Shown: positions 45,577 to 55,117 of the stretch, piece by piece
Numbering within the stretch: the first letter of the stretch is position 1
Layout of the letters: each line of letters opens with the position of its first letter
Assembly (NCBI RefSeq): GCF_000353285.1
Contig: NZ_KB731324.1
Location: forward strand, 2,188,577-2,252,576
Source of the DNA: Leptolyngbya boryana PCC 6306
GTDB lineage: Bacteria; Cyanobacteriota; Cyanobacteriia; Leptolyngbyales; Leptolyngbyaceae
Direction: 5' to 3'
Length of the DNA stretch: 64,000 nucleotides
Translations under genes and position numbers: made by a program
The notes under the pieces: model-generated
Seen by the model: only the letters and a program-made list of their open reading frames with translations
Database searches by the model: none
Told to the model about the DNA's origin: nothing

Positions 45577-46596
45577 ATGACTTCTGCGGTACGAATTGAG
45601 AAATTACAGAAGCGCTACGGCTCAGTTGAAGCCGTGAAAGAGGTTGCGCTAGAGATTCAGCCTGGTGAGATTTTTGGTCTTTTAGGGCCAAATGGAGCCG
45701 GGAAAACAACGACGTTGCGGTGTTTGTGTACGTTGACGGAACCGGATGCGGGAAAAATCGAAGTGTCGGGAATTAGCGCGATCGACAATCCCCGGGCTGC
45801 GCGTCAAAAACTGGGCTACGTGGCGCAAGAAGTCGCGATCGATAAAGTTCTCACGGGTCGCGAACTGCTCGAACTGCAAGCCGCCCTTTACCATTTGCCA
45901 AAGCAATCGATTCAGGAACGAATTGCCGAGGTTCTCAATTTATTAGGACTCAACGAATGGGCGGATAAAAAGAGCGGTACTTATTCTGGAGGCTTGAAAA
46001 AACGGCTCGATCTAGCGGCGGGATTGCTTCATCAACCAGACGTACTGGTTCTGGATGAACCCACGGTTGGATTAGATATTGAAAGCCGAGTGGTCGTTTG
46101 GAATTTCCTGCGCCAGTTACGCGAGCAAGGCACGACCGTTTTAATTACGAGCCATTATTTAGAAGAGATTGATGCACTTGCCGATCGCGTAGCGATTATC
46201 GATCGCGGAGTGGTGATTGCATCGGGAACGCCTTCGGAGTTGAAAGATCAAGTGGGAGGCGATCGCATTACGCTACGAATTCGAGAGTTCTCTCCGCTTG
46301 ATGAAGCAGAAAAGGCAAAGTCTTTATTAGAATCAATTCCGGTCGTTCAAGAAGTGATTATTAATAAGGCACAGGGGAATTCGTTAAATCTCGTTGTTGC
46401 GCCCAATAGTGATGCACTGATGACGGTGCAGCAAGCGCTTCAGCAAGCGGGGTTACCGACCTTTGGCATTGCTCAGGCTCGTCCGAGTTTGGATGATGTC
46501 TATCTTGCAGCAACGGGTCGAACTTTAATGGATGCAGAACTTGCCGCCGCCGCAAGCCGAGATCCAAAAGCAGAACGTAAACAAAGCATGAGGTAG
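45577..46596 (+). CDS. DrrA-like ABC exporter ATP-binding protein
   Basis: ATPase of 339 residues: Walker A GPNGAGKTT (38-46), signature YSGGLKKRLDLAAGL, Walker B VLVLDEPTVGLD, switch His in ITSHYLEE, and the DrrA-type C-terminal extension (PSLDDVYLAATGRTL). Family members export drugs, polyketides or lipids. Starts 6 bp before the permease gene ends up in the same operon; in cyanobacteria this pair is widespread, with substrate unknown. Confidence 0.92.
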   Translation: MTSAVRIEKLQKRYGSVEAVKEVALEIQPGEIFGLLGPNGAGKTTTLRCLCTLTEPDAGKIEVSGISAIDNPRAARQKLGYVAQEVAIDKVLTGRELLELQAALYHLPKQSIQERIAEVLNLLGLNEWADKKSGTYSGGLKKRLDLAAGLLHQPDVLVLDEPTVGLDIESRVVVWNFLRQLREQGTTVLITSHYLEEIDALADRVAIIDRGVVIASGTPSELKDQVGGDRITLRIREFSPLDEAEKAKSLLESIPVVQEVIINKAQGNSLNLVVAPNSDALMTVQQALQQAGLPTFGIAQARPSLDDVYLAATGRTLMDAELAAAASRDPKAERKQSMR

Positions 46597-46602
46597 TCAA
46601 TT

Positions 46603-47478
46603 ATGAGCACAACGATTACTCCTTCAAAACCTGCGTCAGAGCAGCAAATCGCGACCACTCAACCGAATTTGTTTGGCGAGTTTCTCCAAGAAACATTGGC
46701 GATGACGCGCCGCTTGTTTATTCAACTGCAACGCCGCCCTTCTACTTTGGTTGCGGGTATTGTTCAACCGTTGATGTGGTTGATTTTATTTGGAGCACTG
46801 TTTCAGAATGCGCCGCAAGGATTGTTTGGCAATCAGGTGAATTATGGACAGTTCCTCGGCGCGGGCGTGATTGTATTTACAGCATTTGGAGGAGCGCTGA
46901 ATGCCGGACTTCCAGTGATGTTCGATCGAGAATTTGGATTTCTCAATCGGTTACTCGTCGCACCATTGGCTTCTCGGTTCTCGATTGTGATGGCTTCTGC
47001 AATTTTCATCACGACTTTGAGTTTGATTCAGACTGCGGCGATTATTGCGATGAGCGCATTTTTAGGCTCAGGATTGCCGAGTGCGATCGGGCTTGCGTTA
47101 GTCGCTTTGATCGTGTTGCTGTTAGTTGTTGCAGTCACAGCATTGAGTTTAGGATTGGCGTTTGCGTTGCCGGGACATATTGAATTACTTGCGGTGATTT
47201 TTGTCACGAATTTACCGCTACTGTTTGCAAGTACTGCGTTAGTTCCGTTGTCGTTTATGCCGACTTGGTTACAGGTTGTCGCAACTTTGAATCCGTTAAG
47301 TTACGCGATCGAGCCAATTCGCTATCTCTATTTGCATCCAGACTGGAATCTCGGCAGTGTGATCATGCACGCTCCGTTTGGCAATGTGACTTTGGGTGGA
47401 GCCTTGCTGATTTTGGTTGGACTTTGCGCGATCGCGCTGATCAGTGTTCAGCCATTGATGAAACGCCGCTTAGCTTAA
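46603..47478 (+). CDS. ABC-2 type exporter permease, DrrB-like
   Basis: Integral membrane protein of 291 residues with six helices and the ABC-2 signature NPLSYAIEPIRYLYL near the C-terminus. An amphipathic QETLAMTRRLFIQLQRRPSTL precedes helix 1. It is 6 bp behind the DrrA-like ATPase and forms its membrane partner. Confidence 0.92.
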   Translation: MSTTITPSKPASEQQIATTQPNLFGEFLQETLAMTRRLFIQLQRRPSTLVAGIVQPLMWLILFGALFQNAPQGLFGNQVNYGQFLGAGVIVFTAFGGALNAGLPVMFDREFGFLNRLLVAPLASRFSIVMASAIFITTLSLIQTAAIIAMSAFLGSGLPSAIGLALVALIVLLLVVAVTALSLGLAFALPGHIELLAVIFVTNLPLLFASTALVPLSFMPTWLQVVATLNPLSYAIEPIRYLYLHPDWNLGSVIMHAPFGNVTLGGALLILVGLCAIALISVQPLMKRRLA

Positions 47479-47577
47479 GTGGGTATTTCTCAAAACAGAT
47501 TCTTCGTTAGATTTAGGATTCGACTTCGCTCAGCTCTGGATATTACACCCCATCTCACACCAGGTTAGAAAATTAGA

Positions 47578-47624
47578 GAAAATCCCCGCGTATTTCGCTT
47601 TGTCTAAAATGCGCGGGGATTTTC
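47578..47624. terminator. Terminator-like stem after the drrAB-type operon
   Basis: GAAAATCCCCGCG (47578-47590) pairs perfectly with CGCGGGGATTTTC (47612-47624). The rest of 47479-47861 holds no convincing gene. Confidence 0.75.
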
Positions 47625-47861
47625 GTTCCTTTCATAGATATCCAGAAAATAGTGCTTCTAGATGATCACGATCATCCCTCTTTAACTGTGCAAAAATTAT
47701 GCCTACTAGCGCCTGTACTCTAACACTCACCGATCTGTACCAAAACTTCGGCATTCGGCTTAATTCCGGTAATCGCTTCTTTTCTCGCTGACTCAACCAA
47801 GCCACTCTGTTAACTGCTCCTTACAAATAGCATTTCTCACTCTAGAAAATAGGTTGACATC

Positions 47862-48509
47862 ATGACGCTTACTATTCCAATCAAGGCGATTCAACTTGCT
47901 CCTGGCAGCACCGTCAGCATTCATAACGTTTCATGGCAAGACTTTGAAACGCTTCTCGCTGACTTAGGTGAAAAGCGAAACACGCGCATCGCATACTATC
48001 AAGGCACACTAGAAATCATGTCTCCACTGGCCCGCCACGAACGTCCTCACCGAATTATTGCGCATATTCTGACTGCCATTCTTGAATTACAGGGGCGTGA
48101 TTGGGAAGATTTTGGTTCCACAACCCTTAAACGTCCTGAAGTCGCTGGCATTGAGCCTGATACTTGTTTTTACATTCAAAATGCTCACCGAGTTCAAGGC
48201 TGTACTGACCTCGATCTAGACATTTATCCCCCGCCCGATCTTGCGATCGAATCCGATGTCATCTCACTGACAACAGTCAGCGCCTATCAAGCCATGAAAG
48301 TTCCTGAAATCTGGGTGTACCGTAACCAGGCTCTAAAAATTAGCGTCCTTGATGGTGATCACTACGTTGACGCTTCAAGCAGTTCAACCTTCCCCGATTT
48401 ACCCATCACAACTTTGATTTCTCAACTGGTACAAAGTGCGATCGATCAAGGGACGAGCCAAATGCTACGGAACCTTAGAACTCAATTCCGTCAATCTAAT
48501 GAACCATGA
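47862..48509 (+). CDS. Uma2 family (DUF820) nuclease-like protein
   Basis: A 215-residue protein of the Uma2 group, greatly expanded in cyanobacteria. It has the restriction-endonuclease-like fold: GTLEIMSPLARHE, the acidic GIEPDTCFYI with catalytic Asp, PPPDLAIESDV (Asp/Glu) and YQAMKVPEIWVY. Despite the nuclease fold, the biological role is not established. It is a single gene with no partner. Confidence 0.9.
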   Translation: MTLTIPIKAIQLAPGSTVSIHNVSWQDFETLLADLGEKRNTRIAYYQGTLEIMSPLARHERPHRIIAHILTAILELQGRDWEDFGSTTLKRPEVAGIEPDTCFYIQNAHRVQGCTDLDLDIYPPPDLAIESDVISLTTVSAYQAMKVPEIWVYRNQALKISVLDGDHYVDASSSSTFPDLPITTLISQLVQSAIDQGTSQMLRNLRTQFRQSNEP

Positions 48510-48603
48510 GTGACTTCCACGTTCAAGATGGCTCTGCACCTTACTTCTCTAACTCGATGAGAAATCAAACTTAGAGAAAAGTCTCATCTCAGGAAAGCAA
48601 GTT

Positions 48604-49683
48604 TTAGCAGACAACTTTTTCAGGCGTTGCGCCGATCGGAGTTTGACCGGGCATACCCAAGCCGAAGCCTTGACCGAGGTTGACTCCAATCGATCGACAA
48701 AATTCGATGTCTTCTAGGGTTTCTAACCCTTCCGCCAAGACCGTAATTTCAAGCTCTTGGGCAGCTTGAACAAAGCTCTTGACCATGACTTGCTTCATTT
48801 CGTATCGGCTACAGCCGTGGACAATTCGACGATCGAGCTTAATCACATCTGGTCGCAACTCGGTACAGTAATGATCGAGCGCAACATTACTTCCCAAATC
48901 ATCGAGTGCTAATCCGAACCCATTCGCCCGAATTTGGTGAATGACTTTATGCAGATTGGGATGATGGGTCAACGCTTCAACTTCGGTCAGTTCAAATACG
49001 ATTTGCCCTGGATGCAGCCCTAAATCGAGAATCTGCTGAAAATTCTGTTCTAACGATTCGGGATTATGTGCGATCGCATTCGGTAAGACGTTAATAAAAA
49101 AGATGGGACGATCAGACTGATTCCATTCTGCTAGGGCTGTTAAGCAAATCGATCGTGCCAAATTATCAAATTCGCGCGTCAAGTTCATCGACAGCGCTGC
49201 ATCGATCAATTGCTGTCCATTGAACTGTTGCCCTTGAGCATTGCGCGCTCTGGCTAAACATTCATGTGCGACCACCCGACGCGAATCGAGATCAAAAATC
49301 GGCTGGTAATTAAAAAATAATTGTTGCTTTGCCAGAACTTGGAAAAACCAGGCGTGTTTGACCAGCTTTGTCATTTGGTGCAGCGGCTGGGCTTTCAGAA
49401 ATTCATGTAGCAAATGTTGAGCATCTAACGGCGATCGCGTCAGAACATAGCGTGACATCGCTTGACCAATCTCAGAAACTCGCTGGCAAAGCCCAACAAA
49501 GAGCGCAGAGAGTTCAAATTCGCTGACTGCACGATAGAGCAGTTGCGGCAAAGCTGCAACTTTCTGAAACCCCAATTGATACAATGCTAAATGCGTTTCT
49601 CGATCTCCCGGCTGGACGACTAAATTCAGCGAGGGATTGAATTGATTCTGAATCTGCACAAACAAACACCCTTTCCTTTGCAA
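48604..49683 (-). CDS. EAL-domain cyclic-di-GMP phosphodiesterase
   Basis: Signalling protein of 359 residues. The first 115 residues are a helical sensory or BLUF-less region I cannot assign (GDRETHLALYQLGFQ). The EAL domain covers about 118-350. The signature EAL reads ECL (Glu141), and the remaining ligands are all present: Asn198 (FFINVLP), Glu231 (FELTE), Asp261-Asp262 (DDLGSN), Lys282, Glu318 and Gln338 (GQGF). It therefore looks catalytically competent for c-di-GMP hydrolysis to pGpG despite the altered signature. It is divergent from trpD. Confidence 0.87.
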   Translation of the reverse strand: MQRKGCLFVQIQNQFNPSLNLVVQPGDRETHLALYQLGFQKVAALPQLLYRAVSEFELSALFVGLCQRVSEIGQAMSRYVLTRSPLDAQHLLHEFLKAQPLHQMTKLVKHAWFFQVLAKQQLFFNYQPIFDLDSRRVVAHECLARARNAQGQQFNGQQLIDAALSMNLTREFDNLARSICLTALAEWNQSDRPIFFINVLPNAIAHNPESLEQNFQQILDLGLHPGQIVFELTEVEALTHHPNLHKVIHQIRANGFGLALDDLGSNVALDHYCTELRPDVIKLDRRIVHGCSRYEMKQVMVKSFVQAAQELEITVLAEGLETLEDIEFCRSIGVNLGQGFGLGMPGQTPIGATPEKVVC

Positions 49684-49918
49684 GCTGAATGCTAATAATG
49701 CAATGGAGATGACCTGATACCCTTCTCAGCACAAGTCGCGAAAAATTTGCTACTTGATTTGGCGGATAAATAATCCGCATCTCCACGGTATCAAGGATTG
49801 ATCGAATCTTGGGTCATTTGCCCATTACTTCATGTAATTTCCACAATTTGGGTGAAAAATCCGCAAGAAATCCGATGCATGAGATTATTTTAAAGCGCTA
49901 TTTCGCCCTATATTTTCT

Positions 49919-50956
49919 ATGATTTCCCCGACAATAGAGACTAATCAATGGTCAGAACTGCTTCAGCAAATTCTCGATCGAGATTCTTTATCGATCGAAC
50001 AAGCTTCAACCCTCATGCAGGGCTGGCTCAATGATCAGATTCCGCCCGTTCTATCGGGTGCGATTTTAGCTGCATTACAGTCGAAGGGGGTTTCAGCCGC
50101 AGAATTGGCGGGGATGGCAACGGTTTTGCAGTCTCAGGCACACGTGAGCGATCGCCTGGCTTTCCCTGTGATTGATACTTGTGGAACGGGGGGAGATGGG
50201 GCTTCAACGTTTAATATTTCGACGGCAGTTGCTTTTGTGGCGGCGGCAGCAGGGCTGCGTGTGGCAAAACATGGCAATCGATCGGCATCAAGTCGAGTCG
50301 GCTCGGCAGATGTTCTAGAAGCGTTAGGTGTCAATTTGGCAGCATCGCCGGATCAGATTCAAGCAGCAATTTCTGAAGTCGGTATTACGTTTCTTTTTGC
50401 TCCGGGTTGGCATCCTGCGCTGAAAGTGGTCGCTCCGATGCGACGAATGCTGAAAGTCCGAACGGTGTTCAACCTGCTAGGACCTTTAGTTAATCCGATG
50501 CAGCCGACAGGACAGGTCATTGGTGTGTTTAATGCGACGTTACTCGAACCGATCGCGGAAGCTTTGAAAATGTTAGGGAAAGAATCTGCGATCGTGCTTC
50601 ACGGTCGAGAAAAACTCGACGAAGCAGGACTCGGAGACCTAACCGATATGGCAGTTCTTAATCAGGGACAGGTTGAACTGACGAGCATTGACCCGCAGGA
50701 ATTTGGTTTACAGAAAGCTGCGATCGAGTCATTGCGCGGCGGAGATGTGGATGAGAACTCCGAAATTCTCAAATCAGTGCTACAAGGAAAAGGGACGCAA
50801 GCCCAACAAGAAGCTGTGGCGTTAAATGCTGCATTAGCGCTCCGCGTCGGGCAAGCCGTGGATTCCTATCAGCAAGGCGTCGATCGCGCAAAAGAGGTCA
50901 TTGCTTCTGGTGCGGCTTGGGACAAACTGAATCAACTGGTGGAATTTCTAAAATAA
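49919..50956 (+). CDS. trpD: Anthranilate phosphoribosyltransferase
   Basis: Second step of tryptophan synthesis, anthranilate plus PRPP to phosphoribosyl-anthranilate. The 345-residue protein has the PRPP loop [11 protein letters not shown] (89-99), KHGNRSASS (117-125), and the conserved late stretches [19 protein letters not shown] and [11 protein letters not shown]. It stands apart from other trp genes, as is usual in cyanobacteria. The next gene starts 2 bp after its stop. Confidence 0.96.
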   Translation: MISPTIETNQWSELLQQILDRDSLSIEQASTLMQGWLNDQIPPVLSGAILAALQSKGVSAAELAGMATVLQSQAHVSDRLAFPVIDTCGTGGDGASTFNISTAVAFVAAAAGLRVAKHGNRSASSRVGSADVLEALGVNLAASPDQIQAAISEVGITFLFAPGWHPALKVVAPMRRMLKVRTVFNLLGPLVNPMQPTGQVIGVFNATLLEPIAEALKMLGKESAIVLHGREKLDEAGLGDLTDMAVLNQGQVELTSIDPQEFGLQKAAIESLRGGDVDENSEILKSVLQGKGTQAQQEAVALNAALALRVGQAVDSYQQGVDRAKEVIASGAAWDKLNQLVEFLK

Positions 50957-50958
50957 CT

Positions 50959-52158
50959 ATGGCTGCTCTTAGTTGGGAAGAACTGGAAGCTCTGACAGAT
51001 TTTCAGATCGATCGAGTCAATGGCAATACCAATGCTCAGTCTCGATTGCGTCTGTTTGGCAAGTCCGAATCAGATGTCGGAGTGACGCTATATCGCGATC
51101 ATCATGCGTGGTGTCCCTATTGTCAGAAAGTTTGGCTCTGGCTCGAAGAGAAGCAAATTCCCTATCGAATCGAGAAAGTGACGATGTTTTGCTATGGGGA
51201 AAAAGAGAGTTGGTATAAGCGGAAAGTGCCTTCGGGTATGCTACCTGCGATCGAGCTAGACGGACGGATCATTACCGAAAGCGACGATATTCTCATGGCG
51301 CTAGAGCGAGAATTCGGTGCCTTGGGTTGGAGTATGAATGATCCTAAGGTTGTTCCTCTGCGGCGTTTGGAGCGGTTGTTGTTTCGCGCCTGGTGTGCTT
51401 GGCTCTGTTATCCGGCGAATTCAGCCCGGGAAGACCAGCGCAATCGGGAGCAGTTTGTGCGGATTATGGCTCAGGTTGAAGCAGCATTGAGTCAAACGCC
51501 TGGGGCGTATTTCTTAGAAGACTTCGGCATTGTCGATGTGGTCTTCACTCCCTATGTAGAACGGATGAATGCCAGTCTTTATTACTACAAAGGCTATTCG
51601 ATGCGAGAAGAGAATCCGCGCATGTCGGCTTGGTTTGATGCGATGGAAACTCGATCTACGTATCGCGGGACTCAAAGCGATTTCCATACGCATGCGCATG
51701 ATCTACCGCCGCAAATGGGTGGGTGCTATGAGAATCAAGATCCTCAGACTCAGATCAATCAGTCCCGCGTCGATCGCGGAGCATGGGACGGTTTACCGGA
51801 TGTGACTTACCCAGAGCCTGAAACGTCTCGTGCGGAGGCATTACATCGGGTGGTGAAGCATCATCAGAACATTATTCGCGTCAATCCGGCAGACGATCGC
51901 TTAATGGATGAAGCGCTGCGTTGTGCGTTGACCTTCATGATGACGGGTGAAATTTGTACGCCGCCTGCTGGGTCAGATGTGGCTTTGAGATATTTGCGCG
52001 ATCGCATTAGTGTTCCGCGCGATATGTCGATTTATGCTGCAAAACGATTGAGAACTGCATTAGAAAAAACGGCGGCATTAGTCGGCAATCAACAGGGTAC
52101 GCCCATTCCTAGTAGACATCGACGCGATCAAGATCCAGCGAATTTCGTCAGCTTGTAA
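50959..52158 (+). CDS. Glutathione S-transferase-like protein
   Basis: A 399-residue protein with an N-terminal thioredoxin-fold domain containing [14 protein letters not shown] (Cys52, Cys55) and [11 protein letters not shown] with the cis-Pro, then a helical GST C-terminal domain with [19 protein letters not shown], and a further 150-residue C-terminal extension not typical of GSTs. The CPYC pair suggests glutaredoxin or Omega-like redox chemistry. I use ATG 50959, only 2 bp after the trpD stop, rather than an overlapping start at 50917. Translational coupling to trpD is likely; the reason for that link is not known. Confidence 0.85.
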   Translation: MAALSWEELEALTDFQIDRVNGNTNAQSRLRLFGKSESDVGVTLYRDHHAWCPYCQKVWLWLEEKQIPYRIEKVTMFCYGEKESWYKRKVPSGMLPAIELDGRIITESDDILMALEREFGALGWSMNDPKVVPLRRLERLLFRAWCAWLCYPANSAREDQRNREQFVRIMAQVEAALSQTPGAYFLEDFGIVDVVFTPYVERMNASLYYYKGYSMREENPRMSAWFDAMETRSTYRGTQSDFHTHAHDLPPQMGGCYENQDPQTQINQSRVDRGAWDGLPDVTYPEPETSRAEALHRVVKHHQNIIRVNPADDRLMDEALRCALTFMMTGEICTPPAGSDVALRYLRDRISVPRDMSIYAAKRLRTALEKTAALVGNQQGTPIPSRHRRDQDPANFVSL

Positions 52159-52181
52159 CGTGCTGCTTTCTCAATGAAGCA

Positions 52182-52514
52182 TTACGATAGAGCGAGCAGC
52201 GATAAGTTCTGATCTTCATAGAATGATTTGATTGCGTTAAAGTCTCGTCTAGGCAACTGTTCAACATCGCAAGTTGAACAGTTGCCTAGACGAAGCCAAA
52301 TCACTTTTGGGGGATTCCCAAATAATAAGCTCAGGTCATGCATGTCTGCATCTTTTGAGACAATCATCAAATCATTGTCTTTTGCATAATCCCAAACAAT
52401 CGGATCGATTGTTGCTTTCATGCCCACATCTCGAACATGAAGCGAGTTTGGAAAAAGATCAATCAAACGATTCGGCAACTTGGGGGACAAGTTTTCATCA
52501 AAAAGTAACTTCAT
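52182..52514 (-). CDS. DUF5615 PIN-like toxin
   Basis: A 110-residue PIN-like protein: MKLLFDENLSPKLPNRL at the start, HVRDVGM, VSKDADMHDLS and VIWLRLGNCSTCDVEQL are typical of DUF5615, a Mut7-C/PIN-related toxin family with acidic residues for RNase activity (Asp6, Glu7, Asp56, Asp58). It follows the DUF433 gene by 5 bp, the standard antitoxin-toxin order. A 21-bp perfect inverted repeat lies in its coding sequence. Confidence 0.87.
   Translation of the reverse strand: MKLLFDENLSPKLPNRLIDLFPNSLHVRDVGMKATIDPIVWDYAKDNDLMIVSKDADMHDLSLLFGNPPKVIWLRLGNCSTCDVEQLPRRDFNAIKSFYEDQNLSLLALS
52245..52293. repeat. 21-bp perfect inverted repeat inside the DUF5615 gene
   Basis: The arms 52245-52265 and 52273-52293 (inner core GGCAACTGTTCAAC / GTTGAACAGTTGCC) are perfectly complementary around a 7-base loop. 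It encodes the conserved RLGNCST...VEQLPRR segment of the toxin, so the transcript would contain a very stable hairpin in the coding region. Confidence 0.8.
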
Positions 52515-52519
52515 GCGGA

Positions 52520-52753
52520 TCAGGGAGCGATCATAACTCGACGCTCACGATCGGCGGCATAAGCAATGCAAGCTTTTAAGTCTTCTCGCGTCAAATCTGG
52601 AAAATCCTCGAGAATTTCTGCTTCGGTCATCTCGGAGGCTAGATACTCAAGTACTTCATAAACTGTAATTCTTAAGCCACGTACGCAGGGCTTTCCACCA
52701 CGTTTATTGGGTTCAATTGTGATGAAGTCTCGGTAATTCATAGTTTTAGTCAT
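52520..52753 (-). CDS. DUF433 antitoxin
   Basis: A 77-residue DNA-binding antitoxin: RDFITIEPNKRGGKPCVRGLRITVYEVLEYLASEMTEAEILEDFPDLTREDLKACIAYAADRE (abbreviated reading of residues 8-70) is the DUF433 pattern, in which GGKPCVRGLRI is the hallmark. It precedes the DUF5615 toxin by 5 bp. It would neutralise the toxin and repress the operon (family knowledge). Confidence 0.88.
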   Translation of the reverse strand: MTKTMNYRDFITIEPNKRGGKPCVRGLRITVYEVLEYLASEMTEAEILEDFPDLTREDLKACIAYAADRERRVMIAP

Positions 52754-52946
52754 TCATCATTATTGGCATTTTGGAATAATTTTGTAGCAAGCTTAAAAAC
52801 CATTGAATGTCTTGCGTGTAATAGCTTTAATCTCTTGCCCCAGATAACCTTTGTCTTTCACCGATCACTCAGCATCGTTTTGTGACAGCAAAATTATTAT
52901 AAAGCGATCGCTGATTTAGTCGAGCTAGAAAATAATCCTAATTTCG

Positions 52947-53717
52947 TTAAGAGCCAGAAATTTCATTGCATTCTGCAGCAATATGCTTGTGATTGGCCTG
53001 TATTAGCTGCATTGCAGAGTGATCAATTCCCATACCATAACGCCATTCACCGTTGAGATATAACCAAGCTGGTACCTGACGCACGAGATTGCGATCGCCC
53101 TCAAAACAGATTGTCTCTTGCTGAAGGGCAAGCTTCAGAGGCGTATATCCCATCCAGACGTGGGTGAACACACTCAAATCAGCCGATATTAAGACATCGA
53201 CTTCAAAGCCTGGATTTTTTTGACACACATCGACTTCTCCATCCTCGATTACCAGCCACCAACTGCGCCGGGTTTTGCGCTGTTTGGTTAATCCTTGAAA
53301 GTCAAACTGTAGGACTAGCTTTTGCGAGGGTACAGCCTCAAGGTTCACTCGCCGTCTCATTCCCCACATCAATAAGGCATCATCTAAATCTTCTGGGGCA
53401 ATTTGTTCACTCCCCCATTGTTGTGCCCAAACACCCATTGCTTCAACGATCGGTCGTAGCGCTTCTCCGGCTGGCGTTAGCAGATACTCATACCCCTGCC
53501 CTGTTTCTTTTTCATGGCTCATGACAACACCCATCTTCTCAAGTTCTTTGAGCCGTTGAGATAAGAGGGCACGGGACATTAACGGCACACCTCGACTGAT
53601 GTCATTGAAGTAGCGATTGCCATACAGCATTTCTCGCAGCACAAGGAGCGCCCAGCGATCGCCAACGACTTCCGCTGCCTTTGCTACCGGACAGAATTGC
53701 CCATACCCCTTTCTCAT
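52947..53717 (-). CDS. HxlR-family transcriptional regulator with SCP2-like domain
   Basis: A 256-residue regulator starting MRKGYGQFCPVAKAAEVVG. The HxlR winged HTH occupies about residues 8-95 (CPVAKAAEVVGDRWALLVLREM, RALLSQRLKELEKMGVV, YLLTPAGEALRPI), with the redox-sensing Cys of the family at residue 9. The C-terminal half (about 120-245; LVIEDGEVDVCQ, VDVLISADLSVFTHVWMGYTPL) resembles a sterol-carrier (SCP2)-type domain. A longer start at 53768 would add 17 residues. It is divergent from the acyl-CoA dehydrogenase-like gene and probably regulates it. Confidence 0.87.
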   Translation of the reverse strand: MRKGYGQFCPVAKAAEVVGDRWALLVLREMLYGNRYFNDISRGVPLMSRALLSQRLKELEKMGVVMSHEKETGQGYEYLLTPAGEALRPIVEAMGVWAQQWGSEQIAPEDLDDALLMWGMRRRVNLEAVPSQKLVLQFDFQGLTKQRKTRRSWWLVIEDGEVDVCQKNPGFEVDVLISADLSVFTHVWMGYTPLKLALQQETICFEGDRNLVRQVPAWLYLNGEWRYGMGIDHSAMQLIQANHKHIAAECNEISGS

Positions 53718-53822
53718 AATGCTTTGGGAGAGAATTGCCATCAGGTTCAGATATTGAACTTGTAGCACTTTATTCGCTCAATCAGAATGGGAGCATCACA
53801 AGACTTAAAGGAGCCATGATTT

Positions 53823-54974
53823 ATGCCGGAACTACAAACTATATCGATGGTGCAGCAGCAAGTTGTGGATTGGGCATCCCTAGCAGAATCTTTAGGCAAA
53901 CAGTTTGCAGCAAGAGAGACTGAAGCAGATGAAGCAGACTTATTTGTTGCTGATAATATTGCCAGATTGAAATCAGTTGGGCTGACTGCTGCGGGTGTTC
54001 CAAGTGAACTGGGTGGAGGGGGTGCTAGTTATGCTGATCTCTGTACTGTACTGCGTATCTTAGGACGCTATTGCAGTTCAACTGCGCTTGCCTTTTCAAT
54101 GCATACCCATCAGGTGATGATACCGACTTGGCGATGGCAGCATCAAAATGCTCCAGTGGATGGATTGCTCAAACGAGTCGCGGCTGAGCAACTTGTGCTG
54201 CTGAGCAGTGGGGGTTCAGATTGGTTACAGAGTGCTGGTACGGCTGTCAAAGTAGAGGGTGGATTTCTAATTAGCGCTCGTAAAGTATTTGCGAGTGGTG
54301 CGCCTGTGGCGAATTTATTAATGACGAGTGCGGTTTATCAAGACCCAGAACTAGGATCTACAGTCTTACATTTTGGCGTGCCGATGACTGCCCAAGGCGT
54401 TTCGATTGAACCGACTTGGCAAGCAATGGGGATGCGGGGAACGGGTTCCCATGATGTGGTGTTGTCTGATGTGTTTGTCCCGGATGCGGCAGTTGCTCTA
54501 CGGCGGGAACAAGGAAAGTGGCATTTTATTTTTCACCTGATCTCGATGATCGCGATTCCATTAATTTATTCCGTTTATGTTGGGGTTGCAGAAGCGGCAC
54601 GCGATCGCGCAGTTCAACTCGCAATGAAACGTCATACCGATGAACATTGCTGCTATATGGTGGGAGGTTTAGACAATGAATTGATGGCGGCAAAGTTAGC
54701 GCTTCAGCATATGATTTCTACTGCTGTCGTCAGTCAACCTAGCTTTGAAACTACAAATCAGATCATGACGGGACGGACATTGGTTGCGAAAGCCGTTCTC
54801 AATGTCGCTGATCTAGCAATGGAAGCTGCGGGGGGAAGTGCGTTCTATCGCAAACTGGGGCTAGAAAAATTGTTCCGTGATGTGCAGGGAGCGCGCTATC
54901 ATCCTTTGCGGGAAGAGGCTCAGCGCAAGCTGTCGGGACAACTGGCACTCGGGTGGGATACGTCTTCTTTATAG
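53823..54974 (+). CDS. Acyl-CoA dehydrogenase-fold flavoprotein
   Basis: A 383-residue flavoenzyme: SVGLTAAGVPSELGGGGASYADL in the N-terminal helical domain, SSGGSDWL and FASGAPVANLLMTSAV in the middle barrel, WQAMGMRGTGSHDVVLSDVFVP, and a C-terminal helical domain with MEAAGGSAFYRK. The MRGTGSHDV signature is common to the DszC/SfnC-type FMN monooxygenases, so sulfur compound or flavin-dependent oxidation is as likely as true acyl-CoA oxidation. Its likely regulator, HxlR type, is divergent 105 bp upstream. Confidence 0.85.
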   Translation: MPELQTISMVQQQVVDWASLAESLGKQFAARETEADEADLFVADNIARLKSVGLTAAGVPSELGGGGASYADLCTVLRILGRYCSSTALAFSMHTHQVMIPTWRWQHQNAPVDGLLKRVAAEQLVLLSSGGSDWLQSAGTAVKVEGGFLISARKVFASGAPVANLLMTSAVYQDPELGSTVLHFGVPMTAQGVSIEPTWQAMGMRGTGSHDVVLSDVFVPDAAVALRREQGKWHFIFHLISMIAIPLIYSVYVGVAEAARDRAVQLAMKRHTDEHCCYMVGGLDNELMAAKLALQHMISTAVVSQPSFETTNQIMTGRTLVAKAVLNVADLAMEAAGGSAFYRKLGLEKLFRDVQGARYHPLREEAQRKLSGQLALGWDTSSL

Positions 54975-55117
54975 AGCAGTGTCTTTTGTGTAGAGCGATC
55001 TATTGTTTAGAGAGTAAAAAATAGATCGCTCTTTCCCTGCCAACTTTCTAAGTGAGCGGCGGCGAGTAACTTTGGCAATTCAATATCTTTCAACTGCTCC
55101 CTGCATTTGGATCGATG

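Noticed and set aside
47699-47791. A 30-codon plus-strand frame before the Uma2 gene
   Set aside because: Too short, no ribosome site and no conserved pattern visible.
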